In this document: positions 7,099-13,424 of the stretch, one piece after another
Position numbering within the stretch: position 1 is the first letter of the stretch
Layout: each line of letters starts with the position of its first letter
Source: an uncultured Pseudomonadota bacterium
Lineage (GTDB): Bacteria; Pseudomonadota; Gammaproteobacteria; Methylococcales; Methylomonadaceae
Length of the DNA stretch: 13,424 nt
Assembly: GCA_903902945.1 (NCBI GenBank)
Contig: CAIUWU010000108.1
Location: forward strand, 1 to 13,424
Direction of reading: 5' to 3'
Made by a program: the position numbers and the translations under genes
The notes under the pieces: generated by a model
The model's database searches: none
Told to the model about the DNA's origin: nothing
The model's input: the letters and a program-made list of their open reading frames with translations, nothing else

Positions 7099-8166
7099 TT
7101 ATATTTTCAATTTAAGCGCATATAAGGCGCCGCACAGGACTATGGTGCTAGGTAGTATCGCGATTAATAAAGGGTTTATGTCGTAAACCAAACCATAATT
7201 GCTGAATATTTTGTCGGATATATTAAAGCAGATGCCGATTAAGATTCCGGCCATGATCCGGGCGCCGCTGCTGGTGCCGCGACCTATGCCGATAACGAAA
7301 GGTGCGGAAACCATAATCATCACGAAAATAACAAACGGGTTGATAACCCGGCCCCATAAAGCCAGTTCATATTTCTGCGATTTCTGATTATTGTTTTTCA
7401 GGAAATTTATATAGTTATATAAATCGATAATCGACAGATTATCAGAGTCAACCACGGTTACTTGCAGCAGTTTTGAATTAATGGCCGATTCCCAGATGGC
7501 TTCCTCTTCAGTTGTCGCCGAAACTTTATTTTCCCCGAGGATGGATTTTGTAATTTTGGAAAGACGCCATTTCTGATCGCCGATATATTCGGCATTTTCG
7601 GCATGGGTAATCGATGCCAAATGGTTGTTGTCATTATTGGTATAAATTCTGATGTCACTCAGCGCATTATCATTGATGACTTTACGGACATTAATGAATT
7701 GATTGCCTTCCCTGAGCCACATGCCGTACTGGCTGCGTAACACGACTTCATTATTCAGCGAAGTGCTGCGTAATAATTGGGCATCGCGTTCGGTGTCGGG
7801 AGCTATGAATTCGCCGACCAGCGTGGCGATGGCAATTAGTATTAGACCGGCCTCCATAATGTTTTTGATAACCCAGTACGGCGACAGGCCGATGGCTTTG
7901 ATGGCCACGATCTCGCGGTTATTGGCCATCGCACCTACCGCAAACAGGCTGCCCAATAATGCCGCTGAAGGCATTAATTCGTAAAATAGTCGGGGGGTAA
8001 TCAATGCCAGATATTCAAATATCTTGCCGATGGTATAACTGCCTTCACCTACTTTTTGTAGTTCATCATTGAAGGTAAAGATATTGAACAGCGATACTAA
8101 AAAGAACATGGTAAGAATCGAGCTTTTTAATATCTCAGTGATGATGTAGCGAGATAATACAGGCAT
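7099..8166 (-). CDS. lptG: LPS export ABC transporter permease LptG
   Basis: This 355-residue inner-membrane protein is one of the two permease subunits of the LptB2FG transporter, which pulls lipopolysaccharide out of the inner membrane and feeds it to the LptC-LptA bridge. The layout is that of the LptF/LptG family. There are three N-terminal membrane segments (about 10-33, 58-80, 98-122), then a periplasmic beta-jellyroll (about 130-265), then three more segments (about 275-350). Motifs typical of LptG are seen: VLSRYI at the start, ELMPSAALLGSLFAVG, NNREIVAIKAIGLS at the coupling helix, GEFIAPDTE and QYGMWLREGNQFINV. Length matches E. coli LptG (about 360). The usual partner lptF is not adjacent. 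The upstream neighbour on the same strand is a glycosyltransferase gene, 79 bp away across AT-rich DNA. LptG may share its transcript or have its own promoter there; only a weak ribosome site (AAGA) precedes the ATG. Confidence 0.9.
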   Translation of the reverse strand: MPVLSRYIITEILKSSILTMFFLVSLFNIFTFNDELQKVGEGSYTIGKIFEYLALITPRLFYELMPSAALLGSLFAVGAMANNREIVAIKAIGLSPYWVIKNIMEAGLILIAIATLVGEFIAPDTERDAQLLRSTSLNNEVVLRSQYGMWLREGNQFINVRKVINDNALSDIRIYTNNDNNHLASITHAENAEYIGDQKWRLSKITKSILGENKVSATTEEEAIWESAINSKLLQVTVVDSDNLSIIDLYNYINFLKNNNQKSQKYELALWGRVINPFVIFVMIMVSAPFVIGIGRGTSSGARIMAGILIGICFNISDKIFSNYGLVYDINPLLIAILPSTIVLCGALYALKLKI

Positions 8167-8188
8167 ATCGGATTTATTCTTGTTTTGA

Positions 8189-8233
8189 ATTATTATTTTT
8201 TAAATCAATGAAAACAACCAATCAAATAATAAT
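8189..8233. repeat. AT-only inverted repeat between glycosyltransferase gene and lptG
   Basis: The 10-base arms attattattt (8189-8198) and aaataataat (8224-8233) are perfect inverted repeats with a 25-base loop. All pairs are A-T, so the stem would be weak. It could be a poor terminator or simply a consequence of AT-rich spacer; it does not decide whether lptG is transcribed with the genes upstream. Confidence 0.3.
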
Positions 8234-8245
8234 TTTTAAGCAGTA

Positions 8246-9184
8246 TTATTTTTTGATTCCTATGGTATTGCTAATCAGATAGTGCGGTCTGGCTTTGACT
8301 TCTTCATATATTTTGGCGATATATTCGCCAATAATGCCCAAGCTGATCATGATAAAGCTGCCTATCATCAGAATGCTGATGATAATGGTGGCAAAACCGG
8401 AAACCGCTCGGCCCTGGATCAAAGACCAGATGGCATCGCTGGCAATTAAAAAACCTAATATCAGGGTGACGATGCCCAGCAAGCTGACGATTCTCAGCGG
8501 TAAAGAGGTAAATGAAGTCAGGGCTGTCACCGACAGTTCGAACAAAGAGCCAAATGACCATTTGCTGACACCGTCGCTGCGTTGTTCGACATCGAAATAC
8601 AGATAGGCTTCTGTAAAGCCTATCCAGCTGGTCAGACCTCTGAAAAAGCGCTGTTTTTCCGGTAACTGGTTGACAATGATAGCAGCGATTTCGCGATCCA
8701 ATAATTTAAAGTCAGACGAGTTGGTGGTGTCGATGCCGCCCAAGCTGGAGATCAGCTGGTTGATCAGGTGAGTGGCGGTTTTTTTAAGCCGGGTTTCTTG
8801 CTGACGGGTGCGTTTGACGGCGTGAACTATCTGAGCGCCTGCCTGCCATTCGGCAATCATGGCCGGAATCAACTCCGGAGGATGCTGCAAATCGGCATCG
8901 ATGGTAATCATCGCAGCACCGGAGGCGTATTCAAGACCGGCCAGCAGTGCGTTTTCTTTACCAAAATTTCGGCTTAACCGTAATGATTTGATGCGCTGGT
9001 CGAGACTGTTTAAGCGCATCATTGTCTGATTGGTATCATCCTGACTACCATCATCCACCACTAGGATTTCCCAGTTTATCTGACAAGCGGAGATGACCGA
9101 GATCACCGCGTTTACCGTTCGCTCAATGCCGGAGGCTTCGTTGTAAGCGGGAATAATAATGCTGATTAGCGGGCTTGATTCCAT
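8246..9184 (-). CDS. ArnC/GtrB-type polyprenyl-phosphate glycosyltransferase
   Basis: This is a family 2 glycosyltransferase that would transfer a sugar from a nucleotide donor to undecaprenyl phosphate on the cytoplasmic face of the inner membrane. The 312-residue protein has an N-terminal GT-A domain with ISIIIPAYNEA at the start, VDDGS at 43-47 and the metal-binding TIDADLQHP with D96 and D98. The acceptor-side motifs SDFKLLD (157-163) and QRFFRGL (178-184) follow. Two C-terminal membrane helices lie at about 231-253 and 263-286, as in ArnC, GtrB and Francisella FlmF2. I chose ATG 9184 because TAAGGA sits at a good distance and overlaps the stop of the preceding gene. A start at 9205 would add seven residues and overlap that gene. 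It is 13 bp downstream of the deacetylase gene, so the donor made here is probably the deacetylase substrate. The sugar cannot be read from sequence; an N-acetylated hexosamine is inferred from context. Confidence 0.85.
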   Translation of the reverse strand: MESSPLISIIIPAYNEASGIERTVNAVISVISACQINWEILVVDDGSQDDTNQTMMRLNSLDQRIKSLRLSRNFGKENALLAGLEYASGAAMITIDADLQHPPELIPAMIAEWQAGAQIVHAVKRTRQQETRLKKTATHLINQLISSLGGIDTTNSSDFKLLDREIAAIIVNQLPEKQRFFRGLTSWIGFTEAYLYFDVEQRSDGVSKWSFGSLFELSVTALTSFTSLPLRIVSLLGIVTLILGFLIASDAIWSLIQGRAVSGFATIIISILMIGSFIMISLGIIGEYIAKIYEEVKARPHYLISNTIGIKK

Positions 9185-9197
9185 CGTTAATTGTTCC

Positions 9198-10031
9198 TTA
9201 AGCATAACCAGACAGACGAATATTGTATTTTTGGTATAGCGACTGTAGTTCAGCGCTGTTTAACAAAGCCAGTTCAGCTTCCCAGTGATGGTAGGCAAGC
9301 AGGGATTGGTCGCTGATTTCCGTGTTATCAAAATAGCCGGGATGGCACATCAGTTCGTAGCATTGCCCGCCGCTGAGCCGGGCAAACAGCTTTTCCAGAT
9401 AGGGCAGATTCAGCTGGCCACTACCATTGAGACCAATCAGCCTTGGAGACGCGGTTTGGGTGGCAGAGCGGTTAATAATATTTACCGTTTGCAGCAATAG
9501 ATTGCGCAACACTACGCCGGGCTGGCAATGGTGGCTGAGATGCCAGTCGGGCAGCGTCTGCCGCACATAAGCAATCTGATAATCTCCGGCCAGTGCCATA
9601 GCGATGGGCAGTAAATCAGGCAGCATATGAATATGCTGATGCGAGTTGAGAAACTTCAGCTTGAATTGCCGGCAACGTTCGATTTGTGCGCGCCATTCAT
9701 CAGCCACATCTTCACGGCGGATTTTGCCGCTCAGCACTAAGTAACTCATCCGATACAAGCCGGGAAACCGGCCTTGATAAGCGCTTAATTTGTGGCGCAT
9801 GGTAGTTGTCAATGGTGAACCGTGGGTCAGATTCAGATGAATGCCGACATCGATACCGTCAATTGCTGCCAGCCAGTCAAGCTGTTCCGACAAGTTTTCG
9901 GCGTTGGCCAGAATGCCGGTGGCGGTGATGCTTCCGGCGCGGACACCGTCGAGAATGCCACGGCTGGTGCAAGCGAAGTAAGCGTAATCATCGGCATTGA
10001 CGATCAGACGGATCGGTTGCGCTTGTTTCAT
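9198..10031 (-). CDS. YdjC/ChbG-HpnK family carbohydrate deacetylase
   Basis: This is a 277-residue metal-dependent deacetylase that removes acetyl groups from N-acetylated sugars. The family signature is clear. IVNADDYA carries the metal-site aspartates at 14-15, and GIHLNLTHGSPL carries H65. LNSHQHIHMLPD carries H131 and H133, and the late ELMCHPGYFD motif carries another conserved His. Relatives act on chitooligosaccharides (ChbG), hopanoid intermediates (HpnK) and, in Francisella, polyprenyl-phosphate N-acetylgalactosamine (NaxD). The neighbours favour the NaxD-like role: an ArnC-type transferase downstream and an ArnT-type transferase 3 bp upstream. No hopanoid or chitobiose genes are seen. 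A ribosome site GGAG about 10 bases before ATG 10031 lies next to the end of the upstream gene, consistent with operon translation. There is no signal peptide or membrane helix, so it should act on the cytoplasmic side. NaxD-like function is an inference from context. Confidence 0.85.
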   Translation of the reverse strand: MKQAQPIRLIVNADDYAYFACTSRGILDGVRAGSITATGILANAENLSEQLDWLAAIDGIDVGIHLNLTHGSPLTTTMRHKLSAYQGRFPGLYRMSYLVLSGKIRREDVADEWRAQIERCRQFKLKFLNSHQHIHMLPDLLPIAMALAGDYQIAYVRQTLPDWHLSHHCQPGVVLRNLLLQTVNIINRSATQTASPRLIGLNGSGQLNLPYLEKLFARLSGGQCYELMCHPGYFDNTEISDQSLLAYHHWEAELALLNSAELQSLYQKYNIRLSGYA

Positions 10032-10034
10032 TGC

Positions 10035-11855
10035 TTACTCTCCAGACCGTGCCTGATAGAGGATGAATTTGCCATATTCTTTAAGCGGTTCCAGACGGGA
10101 TCGGACCGGATCCGGCAACAGGTTAAGGTCTGCCCGTTTTAAGACATAAAAATGATGGGTAGTGGTTTCGAGATGGTCTTGCAAGGCTTCCAGGGTTTTC
10201 AGCTGGATCGACTGCCCCCGCAAATAAAACTGTGCCGAATCGGGACGACCTTTCAGATAGATTAATTGTTCACCCGGCAGGGCGTGTTGGCGATAGGCCT
10301 CGACCAGCCGTTGCTGTGATTTGTAAAAATCGGATTGCGGCGATTGATAAACGATCACCATAGCCGTAAACCCGGCCGGAACCAGCAGCGCAGTCAGGCT
10401 GAGCCTGCGGTGCGAGGGTTTAAACCATTCGCCTATCAATAAAGCTAGCCCGGGCAGACCGGGTAAGACATAAGTCCAGATTAGATTGGCCGACAAGGAA
10501 AAAAATAAGACGGGTGCCAGCATCCAGAGCAGGCAGTAGAGCTGCCAGTGATCCGGGCTGTTGAATAATGCGCGGATTTGTTGGCGATAGCTGGCGGAGA
10601 TCAGTTTGTAAATCAAAGCCAGACTCCACGGAAAGGCGCCGACCAGCCAGTAAAGCCAGATGATGCCTTTATGATGCTCGCGGCCAACGCCATACAAATC
10701 GCCGGTCCAGCCCGGTTCGGTGAAGCGTTTCCAATGTTCGCCAATAAAAAAGTATTCCAAAAAGCCTGGGCTGTGTTGTTCTGCGATCAGATACCAGGGG
10801 ACACAGACCATTAACATCAGCAGGGTACCGCTAATCCAGGGAATTCGTTGCCAGACCGGACGCCAGTTTCCTGACAATGCCGTCCATAATCCCAATGCCA
10901 GCCCCGTGAGAACCAGGGTAATCGGACCTTTGGCCATCAGCCCGATACTCAAACCCGCAAAAAAACAATAGCCCCAGAAGCGCTGATCTTGCTTTAAAGC
11001 CCGCCAGAAAGCCGCCATTGCCAGCGTGATGCCAAAAGTCATGCACTGATCCATCGCCACGGTGCCGGAGATCACAAAAAACAGCACCATGCTGGCAAGT
11101 GCCACTGCCGCATAGCCGGCTGTGGCCTGATCGCGTTGCAATTTAGCCATACGGTAGATAATCCAGACGATACCCAGCCCCAGCAGTGTCGAAGGCAGGC
11201 GCACCGCAAATTCATCAACACCGCCGATTTGCAGGCTTAGGGCGCTTAACCAGATGGTCAGCGGCGGTTTACCCCAGAAGGGCACGCCGTAATCGATCAT
11301 CGGCATAATCCATTGCGAACTCTCGACCATTTTCCGGGCCATTTCGGCGTAGCGGGATTCCGAAGGGTCGTAAAGCGGATAAAAGGCCGAGACTGACAAA
11401 CGTATCAGCAGAATCACGATCAGCAGCCACAGACTGCGATCCAGATAACCGAGTTTCTGCAACCATACGCTTTGGGAAGCTGGCAACCGGTTGGTATTAA
11501 AAGTCCAGCAGTAATTCAGTGAAAAATTCCAGCCTAAAACAAGTACGGTGACAATGATCTGAGCCAGCAAATAATAGAAATGAACCGTCAGCGATTGCAT
11601 TAACAGAAAATTCCAGCCCATGCCGGTGACGGCGATTAACAAAAACTTGGGGGCGGTTTCTTGGTGTGGCTGGCTGGATTTGAAGTTGAATTTAAAGTTG
11701 AGGCTGTAATTCACCAGCATGCCGGCCAGCGCGCCCCAGCAGGAGCCTATTACCGGATCGAACTGATACAGTTCGACTAAAGCCAGCAAAATCGAATACT
11801 GAACCAGTGTTCCAATCGTGCCGATAAAAGCAAAAAAGATAAATTTTGTAAGCAC
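10035..11855 (-). CDS. GtrA domain fused to ArnT-like GT83 glycosyltransferase
   Basis: This is a 606-residue membrane protein made of two families. Residues 1 to about 122 are a GtrA-type domain with four membrane helices and two copies of the N-F-x-aromatic pattern (NYSLNFKFNF at 49-58, NFSLNYCWTF at 110-119). GtrA proteins are thought to flip undecaprenyl-phosphate sugars. From about 135 onward is a GT-C glycosyltransferase of the ArnT (GT83) family. It has YDPSESRYAEMARKM with D163, FWGKPPLTIW with K197 and SGTVAMDQCM with D269, matching the conserved acidic and lysine positions of ArnT, which transfers aminoarabinose from undecaprenyl phosphate to lipid A. About ten further membrane segments and a C-terminal periplasmic part follow. 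The start is GTG 11855 with no clear Shine-Dalgarno. It heads a tight operon with the deacetylase (3 bp) and the GT2 gene. The fusion would join flipping to transfer on the periplasmic side. The sugar and acceptor are inferred; an O-antigen or protein acceptor is possible. Confidence 0.85.
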   Translation of the reverse strand: MLTKFIFFAFIGTIGTLVQYSILLALVELYQFDPVIGSCWGALAGMLVNYSLNFKFNFKSSQPHQETAPKFLLIAVTGMGWNFLLMQSLTVHFYYLLAQIIVTVLVLGWNFSLNYCWTFNTNRLPASQSVWLQKLGYLDRSLWLLIVILLIRLSVSAFYPLYDPSESRYAEMARKMVESSQWIMPMIDYGVPFWGKPPLTIWLSALSLQIGGVDEFAVRLPSTLLGLGIVWIIYRMAKLQRDQATAGYAAVALASMVLFFVISGTVAMDQCMTFGITLAMAAFWRALKQDQRFWGYCFFAGLSIGLMAKGPITLVLTGLALGLWTALSGNWRPVWQRIPWISGTLLMLMVCVPWYLIAEQHSPGFLEYFFIGEHWKRFTEPGWTGDLYGVGREHHKGIIWLYWLVGAFPWSLALIYKLISASYRQQIRALFNSPDHWQLYCLLWMLAPVLFFSLSANLIWTYVLPGLPGLALLIGEWFKPSHRRLSLTALLVPAGFTAMVIVYQSPQSDFYKSQQRLVEAYRQHALPGEQLIYLKGRPDSAQFYLRGQSIQLKTLEALQDHLETTTHHFYVLKRADLNLLPDPVRSRLEPLKEYGKFILYQARSGE

Positions 11856-11955
11856 AGGATGGTCAGTCCGAGTTCAGAATCAGGATTCAGGGTTAATGTC
11901 AGATTTAATCGAGCAGCGCTTAGCAGATTTTTTACAACAGCCTGGTTTGTCGCTG

Positions 11956-11987
11956 CGCCGTTGATCATCATGCGGTCATCAACGGCG
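11956..11987. other. Strong hairpin in the putative leader of the ArnT-like operon
   Basis: A perfect 10 bp inverted repeat, cgccgttgat (11956-11965) and atcaacggcg (11978-11987), encloses a 12-base loop. There is no T-run on either side, so it is not a classical terminator. It lies about 100 bp upstream of the GTG start at 11855. If the promoter candidate at 11997-12023 is used, the hairpin would form at the very 5' end of the operon mRNA. Confidence 0.5.
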
Positions 11988-11996
11988 GGCTAGCCT

Positions 11997-12023
11997 ATCA
12001 TAATTAAGCCTTAATCCGCTCAA
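11997..12023 (-). promoter_or_regulatory. Candidate promoter for the ArnT-like operon
   Basis: On the minus strand, TTGAGC (complement of 12018-12023) and TATGAT (complement of 11997-12002) are separated by 15 bases. That is short of the preferred 17 but within the tolerated range. The match is modest and no other evidence supports it. Confidence 0.25.
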
Positions 12024-12157
12024 GCGCTGGAATACTCGATTTAGGGCATAGCGTATTTCTTGACTTAGACTCGAAAGCAAAATCTGTGCCGGTCTATTTT
12101 AATACTGACGGGTCAGTGAGTTATGCTTGAATCAGCGGCCAAACTGATAATTAGGCG

Positions 12158-12201
12158 GTTTATATCAACCTTTTTCGGGGTTTATTTGAACCGTTTTCAG
12201 G
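12158..12201. repeat. Two imperfect 22 bp tandem repeats upstream of parC
   Basis: The units 12158-12179 and 12180-12201 begin gtttat and share 18 of 22 positions by hand alignment. They lie about 160-200 bp upstream of parC. Two helical-turn-spaced units could be a binding site for a dimeric or paired regulator; this is speculation from spacing alone. Confidence 0.45.
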
Positions 12202-12362
12202 GCTTGACGACTGTGAATCCTGTTTGGCATCACCGGGCTGATGCCGCTGCCGTTAGAGGGGTTGCGCTGTCATCCGCTAAGTAATCAGCAGGATTGTGGT
12301 ATTTTACTGCCTCTTAAAAACCGGCATTAACCGGTGAATTATCAAACAGGATGCTGAGCAAA

Positions 12363-13424
12363 ATGGGTGCACAGGAAAATTTTGAACAATTGCCGTTAAA
12401 GGAATTTACCGAAAAGGCCTACCTTGATTATTCAATGTATGTGATTCTGGATCGGGCTTTGCCGCATATCGGTGATGGCTTGAAGCCGGTCCAGCGCCGC
12501 ATCGTCTATGCTATGTCAGAGCTGGGACTGACTGCGCTGGCCAAATATAAAAAATCTGCCCGTACCGTTGGCGATGTGCTGGGTAAATACCATCCGCATG
12601 GCGACTCGGCTTGTTATGAAGCGATGGTGCTGATGGCGCAGGATTTTTCTTACCGCTATCCGCTGATTGATGGTCAGGGCAACTGGGGGTCGCCGGATGA
12701 TCCCAAATCGTTTGCCGCGATGCGTTATACCGAATCCCGACTGACGGCTTACGCGCAAACTCTGCTCAGTGAGCTGGGGCAGGGCACCGTTGATTGGGTT
12801 GACAACTTTGACGGCACCTTGCAGGAGCCCAGCCTGTTACCGGCACGGCTGCCTAACGTCTTGCTGAACGGCACGATGGGGATTGCGGTCGGTATGGCCA
12901 CGGATATTCCGCCGCATAATCTGCGCGAAGTAGCCAGCGCCTGCCTGCAATTGCTCGATGATCCTCAAACGCCGCTGGATACGCTGCTGACCCACATCAA
13001 AGGCCCGGATTATCCGACCAGTGCCGAAATCGTTACCGCTGCCGCCGATATTCGCCGGCTGTATCAGAGCGGCAGCGGCTCGGTAAAAATGCGCGCCAAG
13101 TATGAGTTGGAAGATGGCAATATCGTTATTACCGCCTTGCCACATCAGGTGTCCGGTGCCAAGTTGCTGGAACAGATTGCTGCGCAGATGCTGGCTAAGA
13201 AACTGCCGATGATCGAAGATCTGCGCGATGAGTCTGATCATCAAAATCCGACCCGTCTGCTGATTATTCCTAAAACCAAGCGCATCGATGTCGATGCGGT
13301 GATGTCGCATCTGTTTGCTACCACCGATTTGGAAAAGAACTACCGGGTCAATTTGAACATGATTGGCCTTAACGGCAAGCCGCAGGTGAAGAACTTGCAG
13401 CAGATCCTCAGCGAATGGCTCAGC
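12363..13424 (+). CDS. parC: DNA topoisomerase IV subunit A (ParC), 5' part
   Basis: ParC is the DNA-breaking subunit of topoisomerase IV, which unlinks daughter chromosomes with ParE. The window holds 354 codons and runs off the edge; the full protein is usually about 750 residues. The match to E. coli ParC is near-continuous: EFTEKAYLDYSMYVILDRAL near the start, then GDGLKPVQRRIVYAMSELGL, KYHPHGDSACYEAMVLMAQ and AAMRYTESRL with active-site tyrosine 122. IAVGMATDIPPHNLREVA and PHQVSGAKLLEQIAAQM follow. The quinolone-determining positions equivalent to E. coli S80 and E84 are S82 and E86, the sensitive type. I chose ATG 12363 because AGGA lies about 12 bases upstream; an in-frame ATG at 12351 lacks a properly spaced site. 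ParC rather than GyrA is supported by the QRRIVYAMSELGL and DPKSFAAMRYTESRL wording. This is the core-genome anchor of the window. Confidence 0.97.
   Translation, partial: MGAQENFEQLPLKEFTEKAYLDYSMYVILDRALPHIGDGLKPVQRRIVYAMSELGLTALAKYKKSARTVGDVLGKYHPHGDSACYEAMVLMAQDFSYRYPLIDGQGNWGSPDDPKSFAAMRYTESRLTAYAQTLLSELGQGTVDWVDNFDGTLQEPSLLPARLPNVLLNGTMGIAVGMATDIPPHNLREVASACLQLLDDPQTPLDTLLTHIKGPDYPTSAEIVTAAADIRRLYQSGSGSVKMRAKYELEDGNIVITALPHQVSGAKLLEQIAAQMLAKKLPMIEDLRDESDHQNPTRLLIIPKTKRIDVDAVMSHLFATTDLEKNYRVNLNMIGLNGKPQVKNLQQILSEWLS

Larger units (their letters stand above)
11856..12362. other. Divergent intergenic region between the ArnT-like operon and parC
   Basis: This 507 bp stretch separates the minus-strand envelope operon from parC on the plus strand and contains no convincing gene. 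It holds a strong hairpin (11956-11987), a possible minus-strand promoter, two imperfect 22 bp tandem repeats (12158-12201), and a short inverted repeat accgg/ccggt (12320-12335) just before the parC ribosome site. A TTGACG at 12204-12209 resembles a -35 box for parC but lacks a good -10 partner. Confidence 0.6.

Noticed and set aside
11896..11964. Plus-strand 22-codon open frame upstream of parC
   Set aside because: Too short, ends inside the hairpin arm, and matches no leader peptide or gene that I recognise; a chance frame is more likely.
11777..11971. Minus-strand 64-codon frame covering the leader of the ArnT-like gene
   Set aside because: It overlaps the true gene start in another frame and has no family features.
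12837..13310. Minus-strand open frame of 157 codons inside parC
   Set aside because: parC is unmistakable on the plus strand; the His/Gln/Arg-rich product is an antisense artefact.

Overview
The window looks like the chromosome of a gammaproteobacterium. The 3' end carries a parC whose sequence runs closely alongside the E. coli protein, and there is a proteobacterial lptG and an ArnT-type lipid A locus. A methanotroph of the Methylococcales is my best guess, from general impression and the dispersed palindromic repeat. That assignment is inference and not proven by the sequence.

The left half (about 1-7030) is accessory DNA. It opens with a dispersed palindromic repeat (27-60). Next is a minus-strand toxin-antitoxin pair: an intact Phd/YefM-type antitoxin (510-779) and a PIN-domain toxin broken by two frameshifts (84-513). 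A stranded C-terminal fragment of argC follows (851-997), then about 680 bp of AT-rich DNA with no convincing gene. The main item is a complete two-gene RADAR anti-phage system: rdrA, an ATPase (1683-4427), and rdrB, a large divergent adenosine deaminase (4414-6933). The two genes overlap by 14 bp. A degenerate copy of the first repeat lies just past rdrB (6993-7018), so the immunity genes and gene remnants sit between two copies of one repeat.

The middle (7099-11855) is a minus-strand cluster for the cell envelope. In transcription order it holds a GtrA-ArnT fusion glycosyltransferase, a YdjC/ChbG-family deacetylase, an ArnC/GtrB-type polyprenyl-phosphate glycosyltransferase, and lptG. The first three genes are packed 3 and 13 bp apart, with ribosome sites at or beside the preceding stop codon. 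The set of activities matches the Francisella FlmF2-NaxD-FlmK route. In that route an N-acetylated sugar is loaded on undecaprenyl phosphate, deacetylated, flipped and transferred to lipid A. The GtrA domain fused to the transferase would supply the flipping step. LptG, part of the LPS export machine, trails the cluster without its usual partner gene lptF beside it.

The right end is a 507 bp divergent intergenic region, followed by the 5' part of parC (12363 to the window edge). The intergenic region holds a strong hairpin and two imperfect 22 bp tandem repeats. RADAR itself is a described system. The least familiar items here are the GtrA-ArnT fusion within the proposed lipid A amino-sugar operon, and the arrangement of decayed genes around the RADAR locus.
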